In this document: piece after piece, positions 8,655-16,033 of the stretch | Position numbering within the stretch: the first letter of the stretch is position 1 | Layout: every line of letters starts with the position of its first letter | NCBI GenBank assembly: GCA_947384955.1 | Contig: CANDJC010000032.1 | Location: 1 to 39,037 of the forward strand | DNA: 39,037 nucleotides | Direction: 5' to 3' | Origin: an uncultured Eubacterium sp. | GTDB lineage: Bacteria; Bacillota; Clostridia; Lachnospirales; Lachnospiraceae | Notes under the pieces: generated by a model | Told to the model about the DNA's origin: nothing | The model's database searches: none | Seen by the model: the letters and a program-made list of their open reading frames with translations, nothing else | Program-made: the position numbers and the translations under genes

Positions 8655-10661
8655 TCATTTTTCATCACTGCCCGCGGCCTGGCTGCTCTCATTTTCATTA
8701 TCACCCGCGGCCCGGCCATCTGTATCTGCCGGCTGCTGCGGCTGATTTTCCTGTTCCAAACCGTCCATGGCATCGTAAACGGCCTGCGTCCGCTCATCCC
8801 AGATATTCTGCTCCTGGTAAACCGCCAGCGCCTTTTCATAAAGCTCCCTGGCCGTCTGCCTGTCTCCGCCCCTGGCTGCCTCCTTCGCCTGTATCGCATA
8901 CCGTGCCGCCTGGGCAATACGTTCTTCTTTTGCCTCTTCCGCGGCTTTGACCTCTGCCTCTGTAATGGCCTGCCTTAAAATCGTAATATCCTGATACAGC
9001 TTATCCGCATCCTCGCTGGAGCCGGAAAACTTGTTATATCTTGCAAGCGCCTGCTGGTACAGCTCCCTGGCCCTTGCCGTGCGCCCTTCTTCTAACGCGC
9101 CGTTCGCATTTGCGAGCAGTGTGTTGATTTTAATCACCGCTTTGTCTGCCGCCGCCTGTTTTTTCGCGTCTTCCGCTTCCTGTTTTTTCTGCTCTGCTTC
9201 CTGCTTTTTCTCTTCTGCGGCCTGTTTTGCGTCCTCTGCTTCCTGTTTTTCTTCTTTCTGCTTCTGGCGGATGCCATAGATTTTAGCCTGCACATCGCCC
9301 TGTGTTTCTAAATCCGTATATGCGCTCAGGCTTTCCAAAGCCTTTTGATACTGTGCCAGCGCCTCTTCGTAATCCTCAGACGCATCGTACATATCTCCCA
9401 GGGAAATCTGCTGTAAAATCTCCCTGCGCGCCAGAATTTCCGCTGTCTTTTTTTCCGCATCGGATGAAAGAAGCGCAAACCCCTGCCAGGCAGCTTCTTT
9501 TTGAATCTGCGCATAAAGCTTTTCTGCCTTTTCATACCCGCCGGAAGAAAAAGCCGTCTGCGCTTCCTGCAGCAGCGCCAGCAGTGCTTCCTGTCCCGAA
9601 ACCGTCTCGATTAATTCCTCTTTCTGGCTGATATACTGCCAGTTGCGAAGACTCAGCCCTTCTGTAAGCTCTAAAGCCTTCTCATATTCTTCCAGCGCTT
9701 TGTCATAGTTTTCATAATCCAGATAGCGCGTGCCTTTTTTGCTGTGTTTTTCGATTTCCCTCATTTTGCTGCGGTCAAAAGCACGGATACATAAAATCAC
9801 CGTCCACAGCAGCAGCATCAGTACAAGCACTGCCGCGGCCAGCAGAAACATCAGGCGTTTCTTTCTTTTCTTCTTCTGTACATCTTCCTGGAATTTTTTT
9901 TCGATATAAAGGAGGGCAGCCGTAAAGCTTCCGATTCTCTGGTCGTCTTCCTCCTGATAGCTTAACAGCAGCTCCTGCAGGATATCTAAAAATTCTTTTC
10001 CGGTTTTTGTATACTCGTACGCATCCAGTATTTCGATTTCCGACAGCCTTCCCCATAAATTGCCCGTTGCAAACAGAATCGAAGAGCCTTCCGTCAGCTC
10101 TGTAATCTTTGATATGAGCGGCCTGACTTTTCTGTCCTTCCCAAGATATTCCGTTAAATTATGAATCTGTGTCCGGTCTGCTGTCTGAGCGGATTCTTCA
10201 TTTCCTTTTTCATTTAATTCATCTGCATGGTTTGTCTGACTGGAATCTAATATCTGCTGATATTTGGTCTGCGTTTTAGACGTATGTAAAATCAGGTTTT
10301 CATAAAGCACAAAAATACGCGTATTGCCGCACACTGCATAACGCATTCTTGTATAATCGGATACAAGCACCGTAATGCTGACTTTCAGCTGGCAGCGTGT
10401 ACTGTGCAGCATCACCTGTTCATTCGCATAACGGATATACTCCGAAAGCCTTTTTAAGGACGGCTTTTTTTCAAACGCCGTCAGCACAGCCTCTACCGCA
10501 ATCTGCGCACTGTTTTCTTCCATTTCATTGTCATAGCTTTCCGCCACGGCAGCACATAGATAATTTTCCAGCGGGGTATAGGCAGCATACGTTTTTTCAA
10601 TCGGGTCAAATCCCTGCTCTGACAAAAAATTCATCACAAGCTTACTGTTTAAGTTTCTCAT
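8655..10661 (-). CDS. Membrane protein: degenerate PP2C-like domain, one TM helix, TPR/coiled-coil tail
   Basis: 668 residues. Residues ~1-255 follow the PP2C phosphatase strand order (AVAESYDNE, RYAVCGNTRIFVL, LTEYLG, GSSILFATGNLWG, IGSFTAALLYIEK). The positions of the metal-binding aspartates (the DG, SDG and DN motifs) read E-S, T-G and G-S, so catalysis is unlikely. A basic run KKKRKKR (264-269) precedes a 22-residue hydrophobic helix (about 270-292), so by the positive-inside rule the PP2C-like part is cytoplasmic and the rest outside. The tail has at least five TPR-like units (YEKALEL, YEKAEKLYAQI, YEEALAQYQKAL, ARELYQQAL, ARELYEKAL) and an Ala/Glu/Lys-rich coiled coil (about 465-520). 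The start overlaps the previous stop as ATGA. It may anchor the injection machine to the membrane and cell wall (inference). Confidence 0.7.
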   Translation of the reverse strand: MRNLNSKLVMNFLSEQGFDPIEKTYAAYTPLENYLCAAVAESYDNEMEENSAQIAVEAVLTAFEKKPSLKRLSEYIRYANEQVMLHSTRCQLKVSITVLVSDYTRMRYAVCGNTRIFVLYENLILHTSKTQTKYQQILDSSQTNHADELNEKGNEESAQTADRTQIHNLTEYLGKDRKVRPLISKITELTEGSSILFATGNLWGRLSEIEILDAYEYTKTGKEFLDILQELLLSYQEEDDQRIGSFTAALLYIEKKFQEDVQKKKRKKRLMFLLAAAVLVLMLLLWTVILCIRAFDRSKMREIEKHSKKGTRYLDYENYDKALEEYEKALELTEGLSLRNWQYISQKEELIETVSGQEALLALLQEAQTAFSSGGYEKAEKLYAQIQKEAAWQGFALLSSDAEKKTAEILARREILQQISLGDMYDASEDYEEALAQYQKALESLSAYTDLETQGDVQAKIYGIRQKQKEEKQEAEDAKQAAEEKKQEAEQKKQEAEDAKKQAAADKAVIKINTLLANANGALEEGRTARARELYQQALARYNKFSGSSEDADKLYQDITILRQAITEAEVKAAEEAKEERIAQAARYAIQAKEAARGGDRQTARELYEKALAVYQEQNIWDERTQAVYDAMDGLEQENQPQQPADTDGRAAGDNENESSQAAGSDEK

Positions 10662-11269
10662 AACCAGCCCTCAATTAATACGACGGCAGCATTCCCCGCC
10701 TCTTTCCGGTTTTTTTCGATGACACCGGACAGCATCCTTTGTGCTTTTTCGTACGGATGCGCATGCAGGTTCAGATAGAATTCCATATCCTTTTCATGCA
10801 GCGCTTCCCAGATTCCCTTTGTCATCAGTCCGGCCGTCATTCCTTTTGCAAACGCTTCCTTCCCGCTTCGTTTTGTCAGAAACTGAATCTCCGTCCCGTT
10901 ATAAAGAAACATCCTGCCGCTTCCCACATGATAATAAAACAGCTCCCGCTCCCGGATGACCTGGATTCCAAGAGAGAGATACGGCTGTTTTCCCAGATAA
11001 AGATACTCACGCATCAGGCGCTGAATCTCTGCGGCGGTACGTTCAAAAAACACGGGCAGCTCTTCGTTTTCCGGAAGGCGGTGAAATTCGCGCATACAGG
11101 TTTCTGCTGCTAATACCGCACATCTTCTGCCGTTGATATGATCAATCGTCCCGTGCGCTAACACTGCCGCCGCCGTGCAGTGACCGTCCGTCCATGTCGA
11201 AAAATAGCTGCTCTGAAACTGGCGGTATCCGATTGTCTGCGCATTTCCAATTCGATATGTGTCCTGCAC
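10658..11269 (-). CDS. PP2C-like protein lacking catalytic aspartates (putative pseudophosphatase)
   Basis: 203 residues from a GTG start two bases after the FHA-gene stop codon. The order of elements matches PP2C Ser/Thr phosphatases (type VI PppA-like): AVLAHGTIDHINGRRCAVLA corresponds to the DGMGGH..G..A motif, YYHVGSGRMFLYNG to GDSR, LMTKGIWEAL to SDGL, and GNAAVVLI to DN.T.V. At each metal site the aspartate is replaced (H39, K151 and G192 by my count). If the alignment is right the protein cannot bind the two-metal centre and would act as a scaffold or phospho-reader. The next gene, with a second degenerate PP2C-like domain, overlaps by four bases (ATGA). A remotely related, differently active enzyme cannot be excluded. 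Confidence 0.65.
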   Translation of the reverse strand: MQDTYRIGNAQTIGYRQFQSSYFSTWTDGHCTAAAVLAHGTIDHINGRRCAVLAAETCMREFHRLPENEELPVFFERTAAEIQRLMREYLYLGKQPYLSLGIQVIRERELFYYHVGSGRMFLYNGTEIQFLTKRSGKEAFAKGMTAGLMTKGIWEALHEKDMEFYLNLHAHPYEKAQRMLSGVIEKNRKEAGNAAVVLIEGWL

Positions 11270-11271
11270 GC

Positions 11272-11808
11272 CTATTCGTTCTCTTCTTTCCAGTTAAATA
11301 CAAAGCCGTCATTTTCGCCGCATAGCGGAACAAAAATGAAAACACTCTGTCCTGCCTTAATCCGGTCTCCTGCTTCTAACATGCGCGGCGCATAAACGGC
11401 ATCCCAGTTTTCTTCCTCATCCAGTATATAAACAAGCCCCTGGGAATCTCCCGGCAGCAGCATCGTCCGGTTCCGCTCCGGGTCGTAAGAAATAATCGCA
11501 TGATTTCTAAGACAAATGGTATCATCCCCGATAATACGGATTTCCATATCACCGGAACGCCCGATAAAATTTTTTTCCGCTATAATCCGGTAGTCTTTCC
11601 CTTTCGACGGCCCTTCCAGACAGACCAGCCAGCCTGTCACCGGCTTTAATACTTCCAAATCATTTAAATATACCACATCACTGTACTTTCCCAGCGGGTC
11701 CTCTTTACTGCTGCTGTTTTTATTGACAGCAGTGTTACAGTAAGGACATACATTTCCATATTTTTTCTCACTGAATAAATGACCGTTTTCACAGCGGATG
11801 AGACCCAT
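11272..11808 (-). CDS. Zinc-ribbon plus FHA-domain protein
   Basis: 178 residues. The N-terminus has a C-x3-H...C-x2-C zinc-ribbon-like element (CENGHLF, CPYC). Residues ~55-170 form an FHA domain: GWLVCLEGPSKGKDYRI, the IGRS turn, the R-N-H phosphothreonine-loop equivalent (LRNHAIISY), and the closing GDRIKAGQSVFIFVPL strands. FHA domains bind phosphothreonine peptides. In type VI systems Fha/TagH couples a kinase (PpkA) and phosphatase (PppA) to assembly. Here a PP2C-like protein follows directly, but no kinase is visible in the window. GGAGG lies seven bases before the ATG. A 144-base AT-rich gap precedes it. FHA confidence is high; the phosphorylation link is inferred. Confidence 0.85.
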   Translation of the reverse strand: MGLIRCENGHLFSEKKYGNVCPYCNTAVNKNSSSKEDPLGKYSDVVYLNDLEVLKPVTGWLVCLEGPSKGKDYRIIAEKNFIGRSGDMEIRIIGDDTICLRNHAIISYDPERNRTMLLPGDSQGLVYILDEEENWDAVYAPRMLEAGDRIKAGQSVFIFVPLCGENDGFVFNWKEENE

Positions 11809-11952
11809 GTTGCTTCCTCCAGAAAATTTTTATCTACTTGTATCTATTTATAAATTGACTCTATTTTTGAATCAATGTTCTATTTATATTATACACCCAT
11901 TTACAGCTTTAAACTTGTAAACTGGTGCTGTTTCTATTTATTTTGTATGATT
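11809..11952 (-). promoter_or_regulatory. AT-rich intergenic region with a candidate internal promoter
   Basis: On the minus strand this gap carries a TATAAT at 11893-11888 but no good -35 at 17 bases. Downstream there is an imperfect inverted repeat (ATTGATTC / GAGTCAAT) that could be an operator. It may restart transcription of the FHA-to-VgrG genes. Weak evidence. Confidence 0.25.
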
Positions 11953-12510
11953 CTATTTAATCAAAATTTTACAGGTATCTGCATAAATCACGTCTGACTT
12001 ACGCAGCAGGTACGGTATTTCTTCTTTTATTTTATAAATCATCGTTTCGTTTTCCCGCTTCAGTCCCATTGCCCTTTTCGAAGAAAGCGCTTCCAGATAC
12101 CAGTTTCCTTCGGTAAGATTGCATACGCCATAGATAAATCTGCCCGGCTGCGGCATCCCGGCGTCTTCCAAAAAAACCTCTTTTCCGTCCTTCTTTCCCG
12201 TAATGAGAAAAGAACGCTTATTCTGAAGAAAAAACTCATGTTTGATTTTTCCTTCCCCAGAAACAAGCAGAAACGATACAAAAGGCGATGTGCATTCCCT
12301 CTTTCTGTGCTGCCATAAATCACAGACAAATACAGCCAGAATACAGCCAGAGAAAAAGACAGACTGAATCAGAAGCAAAGATGCCAGCTTCTCCCAGGAC
12401 TCCCCCTGCGCGAAAGGCAGAATATAAGAAGATAAGTAATAAATCTGTATCAGCAGATAAATAAACAGGCATGCCAAAATGCTCCTGCCAGCCGTCTTGC
12501 TTTTTTCCAT
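11953..12510 (-). CDS. Two-pass membrane protein with FHA-like cytoplasmic domain
   Basis: 185 residues from the ATG at 12510, which has GGGAG six bases upstream. A GTG at 12555 is in frame but falls inside the terminator-like hairpin, so it is less likely. There are two hydrophobic helices near the N-terminus (ILACLFIYLLIQIYYLSSYI and LLLIQSVFFSGCILAVFVC), then a charged stretch. A C-terminal ~100-residue domain has FHA-like strand order: a FLITGKKDGKEVFLED strand pair, YGVCN, GNWYLEALSSKRAMGL (where S..N/S-G-T normally sits) and a final DVIYADTCKILI. The usual R and S of the phosphothreonine site are not clear, so ligand binding may be altered. It probably recruits the complex to the membrane. 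The membrane topology is clear; the FHA call is moderate. Confidence 0.6.
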   Translation of the reverse strand: MEKSKTAGRSILACLFIYLLIQIYYLSSYILPFAQGESWEKLASLLLIQSVFFSGCILAVFVCDLWQHRKRECTSPFVSFLLVSGEGKIKHEFFLQNKRSFLITGKKDGKEVFLEDAGMPQPGRFIYGVCNLTEGNWYLEALSSKRAMGLKRENETMIYKIKEEIPYLLRKSDVIYADTCKILIK

Positions 12511-12533
12511 AAATGACTCCCAAATATTTCTGA

Positions 12534-12561
12534 AAAGGCGTACATATGTCTGCACGCCTTT
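12534..12561 (-). terminator. Terminator-like hairpin after the tube gene
   Basis: Stem AAAGGCGT / ACGCCTTT (8 bp) enclosing a palindromic ACATATGT loop, ending in TTTTC on the minus strand. It begins ten bases after the tube stop codon. The U-tract is short, so it probably attenuates rather than ends transcription into the downstream genes. Confidence 0.55.
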
Positions 12562-12570
12562 CTTTCCATA

Positions 12571-12966
12571 CTATTCAATCACAATGCCGTCAATCCTGTC
12601 TTTTTTCTGCTTCAGCACTAACACAAACTCTCCGTCAGTCTTTGTAAATTCCTCTTTATAAGCAACTACAAATGCATGAGAGAATTCATATTTTCTCGGC
12701 GCTGTTGCATGCTGATATTCCACGGTAACCTTCTTGTACGCATCCGCACTTTCCGGTTTTACGAGTGCCCATGTCGCCATACTCTTTGCTGCATCGCGCA
12801 TAAACAGCTTATCTGCATCAAAAGAAACTTTTCCGCGAATCACAAGCTCAGCTTCAATATCAGAAGACCTTGCAAAAGAATCCTCCGGGATTTTCGAGCT
12901 GAAGGAAACGTCAATAATCTCTTCGCCCAGCTCAGTAACGTCGGCAATTACAATCTTGTATGCCAT
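12571..12966 (-). CDS. Inner-tube protein (Hcp/TssD-like)
   Basis: 131 residues of mostly beta structure, the size of Hcp/TssD tube subunits. It has the family flow of a short first strand (MAYKIVIADV), a charged loop, a strand with LVIRGKV, a helix (KLFMRDAAKSMATWAL) and a closing beta sheet (KKVTVEYQHATAPRKYEFSH, then VVAYKEEFTKTDGEFVLVLK). These match the Y..V.v.y......R...F..A.v..y.e....gg..l.l.l pattern. Tube rings stack inside the sheath. The gene follows the sheath-like gene, the usual order. It has the best ribosome binding site of the operon (AAAGGAGGT, seven bases from the ATG). It lies between two hairpins, as expected for an abundant structural product. The sequence is too diverged to assign a subtype. 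Confidence 0.7.
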   Translation of the reverse strand: MAYKIVIADVTELGEEIIDVSFSSKIPEDSFARSSDIEAELVIRGKVSFDADKLFMRDAAKSMATWALVKPESADAYKKVTVEYQHATAPRKYEFSHAFVVAYKEEFTKTDGEFVLVLKQKKDRIDGIVIE

Positions 12967-13005
12967 GTCTCATACCTCCTTTTATGATTTTGAAATTATT
13001 AATCA

Positions 13006-13072
13006 GGCAGAACATCCGCTGCATCCGGCCGGCGCAGACCTGCATCTGCCGGATGCGTTACAGGCTTCTGCC
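13006..13072 (-). other. Stable intergenic hairpin between sheath and tube genes
   Basis: Nested inverted repeats: outer GGCAGAA/TTCTGCC (13006-13012 with 13066-13072), middle GCATCCGGC/GCCGGATGC (13021-13029 with 13048-13056), and inner GCAGA/TCTGC. It starts three bases after the sheath stop. There is no U-run after it, so it is better read as an mRNA processing or stabilising element than as a terminator. Confidence 0.7.
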
Positions 13073-13074
13073 CA

Positions 13075-15390
13075 TTAATCGGTATTAATTAACAGTTCCA
13101 TATTTTCCGAAACTCCCTTAAAGCTTATTTCGATATAATAAGTCGTATCGTTACATTCGCCTTTTTCGATTCCGTCGCCTTCCCGCAGAATCGAATTCGC
13201 ATAATTCGGCGAAAGCTGCCATTCCTTGACCTTGCCGCCCGCCTCAAAAATCCGGTCAATCCGGTCTTTTTTATAATCGCCGGTCATAGCTCCTATCATG
13301 CGGTACAGGTAGGTTCTCGTTGTCTCCCTGAAAATGCTCTCAAATCCGCCGCTTTTGCTCTCATTCATGCTGCGCGATTTATAAACCGTAATCAGGTTAA
13401 TGGACCTGCCGTCTAACTGGTTTTTATCTGAGGAAAATACAAATCCGTATTTAAATTCATTAATCCTGTTTTTCGTTTCCGTTGTATAGCCCGCGATTTC
13501 TTTCGGCATCGTCGTCGTTACCATCAGAGCATTGTCATCTGCTTCGATATCAAACCGCACCCCCGGATATTCCTTCTTGACCTTTCCCGGAAACTTCGTC
13601 GCTAAGAAATTCGGGCACTGGTAAGCAGCCACAATCCCCGCAGCTACATAAGCCGCGCTGATATAGACGCCGTAAATCCAAAATTTCATAAAATCATCCC
13701 GGTCTTTGGAAAATTCCAGCGTTCCGTCCTCTTTGCGAATCGCTTTCGAGCCTAATACAACACGCGATTTATTGCTTGGTATCACTGTAAAATTCGGCAG
13801 GCACGGAATTGCATACCGGCTGTAATCTTCATTTTCCAAATCCTGAGTATCTTCCATATACTGCTCCATGCCGTGCGTCGCCAGTTTTAAAAATGTCGTG
13901 TCCTCGCTGGCCTCAAACGAAAAGAATACCTGAATCCGAAAATCTTTAATCGCATCCAGCAGTATCTGTAAGTCACTCATCGGTGTCGGCACCAGCGTAA
14001 CCCCGGTATCCATATCCCCGGTATAGCCAAACTGGCGCATCGTATTTTCATCCAGTTCAATTTCCCGCTCTTCGGAATACTCCAGATTCGGTACAATGCC
14101 AAACCAGACCGTATTTGTAAAATCAGACTTGTTATTCACCGTTTCTAAATATTTTTTCAGATTTTCCAGATTTTTCTCTTCTAAAATCTCGTCCATGCTG
14201 GCATTTACAATCAGAAGAGACGGACGCATCATCGGCGACTTCGGCTGATACTGGTCAAAAAATGCCTTTACATTTAATATTTTTTCAATTAACAGCTTTG
14301 CCGTACGGATAAACGCTTTCTGCCAGCCGGCATGAATAGCCGAATATTTATTATAAAGCTCTACCTTATCATTGATATCCATCGCCATAAGCGTATCCGG
14401 CATTTTATCTGTAAATGCTGCCACAATCAGCTCTTTCGAAAGCGAGGATGCAGCCGTCTGTTCCTGATACTCCTGCCCGACAGAAGCATACAGCTCCCGC
14501 ATGGTTTCATCGTACTGCTCTTCAATCACAGAAATCGACAGGTCTTTATAACTGATTTTTTCTTTCTTCGGCACACCCGAAGCCGCAGCCAGTTCTCCTT
14601 TCGGCACATTTGCCAGTGCAGTATCTTCCTGATTCTCTTTCTCTTTCTCTTTCCCTTTTCCTTTATCCGTTAAAAGAGCCGCCGGACGGTCTGTCATTTC
14701 CAGGGCAACGATTTCAGCATCCGGATTTAAAACCGGAAGCGCAGGCTTAAACTCAGTAATGCCTTTTTTAGAAGCCCGTACCGCCGTATCCAGGTTGTCC
14801 TTAATCATCCCAAGCATCAGCGTCAGCTGGGAATCCGTCTCATTATAATACTTCTTAGTCCGGTCTAGCTTGGATTTCAGCTTGACAACCGCGTCCTGCT
14901 TCGCCGGAGAATCGCTTTCAAACTCCGCATTCTTATTTTCCAGATAAGAAATATCCTTTTTCAGCTTTTTAATTTCCTTTAACGTCCTGTGAGGCGCCAG
15001 CATCTCCGTTACTTTTTCATAATTAAACGACGCATTTGTCGCCCCGGTCGCTTTCTTGCTGTCCATAATCGATATGAACATTTTCAAAAACATATTGCTG
15101 CGGTCAATTACAATTTTTTTCACAAGAGGGTCCGGAATCCCGGCCGGCTTTGTCAGCTCATACACCATTCCCCGCTCCTGGTCAAAATAACTGTAAATCG
15201 TCGGCTGGAACTTCTTTAAAAAATCGTCAAAATTCTTCACAAGGAGCGCATCGTTAATCTCCGCGATTTTCTCGTCTGTAAGGCTCCTGGAATTCTCATC
15301 TACATCCGACATAATGTTGAACATATTAAAAACTTCCGGATTTACTACGTCAAACAAAATCGTCCGGTTTGTCTGTTCAATTATCTCCAT
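13075..15390 (-). CDS. Contractile sheath-like protein, first gene of the operon
   Basis: 771 residues, longer than TssC (about 490). The C-terminal ~400 residues read like a sheath protein: a conserved handle-like start (SDLQILLDAIKDFRIQVFFS), FWIYGVYISAAYVAAGIVAA in the middle, and a terminal SINLITVYKSR, then TRTYLYRMIGAMTG, and a closing strand YYIEISFKGVSENMELLI. That end fits the R...yL...  and final edge strand of phage and T6SS sheaths. The first ~350 residues are helical and charged, with a coiled-coil part (about 130-190) and a Lys/Glu-rich linker (about 245-265). This could be an extra outer domain or a fused TssB-like part, since no separate small sheath protein is present. GGAGG lies upstream of the ATG. 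The sheath call comes from pattern and neighbours. Confidence 0.6.
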   Translation of the reverse strand: MEIIEQTNRTILFDVVNPEVFNMFNIMSDVDENSRSLTDEKIAEINDALLVKNFDDFLKKFQPTIYSYFDQERGMVYELTKPAGIPDPLVKKIVIDRSNMFLKMFISIMDSKKATGATNASFNYEKVTEMLAPHRTLKEIKKLKKDISYLENKNAEFESDSPAKQDAVVKLKSKLDRTKKYYNETDSQLTLMLGMIKDNLDTAVRASKKGITEFKPALPVLNPDAEIVALEMTDRPAALLTDKGKGKEKEKENQEDTALANVPKGELAAASGVPKKEKISYKDLSISVIEEQYDETMRELYASVGQEYQEQTAASSLSKELIVAAFTDKMPDTLMAMDINDKVELYNKYSAIHAGWQKAFIRTAKLLIEKILNVKAFFDQYQPKSPMMRPSLLIVNASMDEILEEKNLENLKKYLETVNNKSDFTNTVWFGIVPNLEYSEEREIELDENTMRQFGYTGDMDTGVTLVPTPMSDLQILLDAIKDFRIQVFFSFEASEDTTFLKLATHGMEQYMEDTQDLENEDYSRYAIPCLPNFTVIPSNKSRVVLGSKAIRKEDGTLEFSKDRDDFMKFWIYGVYISAAYVAAGIVAAYQCPNFLATKFPGKVKKEYPGVRFDIEADDNALMVTTTMPKEIAGYTTETKNRINEFKYGFVFSSDKNQLDGRSINLITVYKSRSMNESKSGGFESIFRETTRTYLYRMIGAMTGDYKKDRIDRIFEAGGKVKEWQLSPNYANSILREGDGIEKGECNDTTYYIEISFKGVSENMELLINTD

Positions 15391-15442
15391 AAAAATCCTC
15401 CATCGTATTTTCGGCCCGCGTTCTGAAACTAAACTTGTCTGT

Positions 15443-15471
15443 ATTATACAGCAGAAAACTAAAAATGTCCA
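15443..15471 (-). promoter_or_regulatory. Sigma-A-type promoter of the contractile-system operon
   Basis: On the minus strand TGGACA (15471-15466), a 17-base spacer, then TATAAT (15448-15443). The predicted start is near 15436, giving a leader of about 46 bases with GGAGG before the sheath ATG. It is divergent from the toxin-island promoter, with the two -35 boxes about 40 bases apart. Confidence 0.75.
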
Positions 15472-15510
15472 CCGTTTTCTACAAACTTCATATGTTTTTT
15501 GCAGAAACTA

Positions 15511-15539
15511 TAGACTATTTCTATAATTTGTATTATAAT
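15511..15539 (+). promoter_or_regulatory. Sigma-A-type promoter of the toxin island
   Basis: TAGACT (15511-15516), 17-base spacer, TATAAT (15534-15539). It points to the toxin remnant and the intact papain-fold toxin. The spacing is exact and the -35 is 4/6. It is back to back with the structural-operon promoter, so a shared regulator is possible. Confidence 0.55.
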
Positions 15540-16033
15540 ATCTGAAACAAGCAGAACGTGCAGCAAAAGAATCATCTGACGGCCGGCTATATAAAATCCA
15601 TCTATTTCCTCCCAGATATCAGGAGTGCAGACAGACCGGTATCGAGTGTAAAGACTGCATTGACAGCCAGATGGAACAATGGGGTGAAGGTTCCAGAGCC
15701 ATTGTCAGAGTTACCAGGTCAAAGGAAGCAGATGAAAATCAGAGCGGCCATGTATTTGTGGCTGTTCACACGGATGGAAAAACGCAGTATATAGACCCAC
15801 AGAGCGGTGATATGAACTGTGAGCGATATTTCAACGGCTGCGAACCTGCTGAAACAAGGTTTGTCCGGACGGACGACCGTAAGATGCAGGAAAATGCAAA
15901 TCATTATGTGAGACCCAGAAATCAGAAACAGACTGCCTGTAAAGGAGTATTCTGTCAGAAGGGAGTATTCGAATGGAGAAAGCCAGAAACGGTGCATCAT
16001 CTGCAAAAGAAAGTTCCACCATCATCCGCCTGA
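15539..16033 (+). pseudogene. 5'-truncated papain-fold toxin remnant
   Basis: A continuous frame of about 164 codons with no ATG at its head. It matches the C-terminal third of the intact toxin downstream: a D.Q.EQWGEGSRAIVRV block, SGHVFVAVHTDGKTQYIDPQ, and FVRTDDR. The half carrying the catalytic cysteine is missing. The frame then runs past the likely original end into the start of the intact gene and stops at 16033. The retained His and Asp/Gln segment shows a former duplicate or displaced cargo allele. The first codons (ERAAKESSDG) weakly resemble the N-terminus of the intact toxin (GASSAKESS), which suggests an internal deletion. It could still be translated from the ATG at 15671 as a 120-residue non-catalytic piece. 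Confidence 0.7.

Noticed and set aside
8621-8917. 99-codon upstream extension of the 421-residue protein
   Set aside because: Mostly inside the preceding TPR gene and Arg-rich as expected of a shadow frame; AGGAG and GGAGG support the ATG at 8620.
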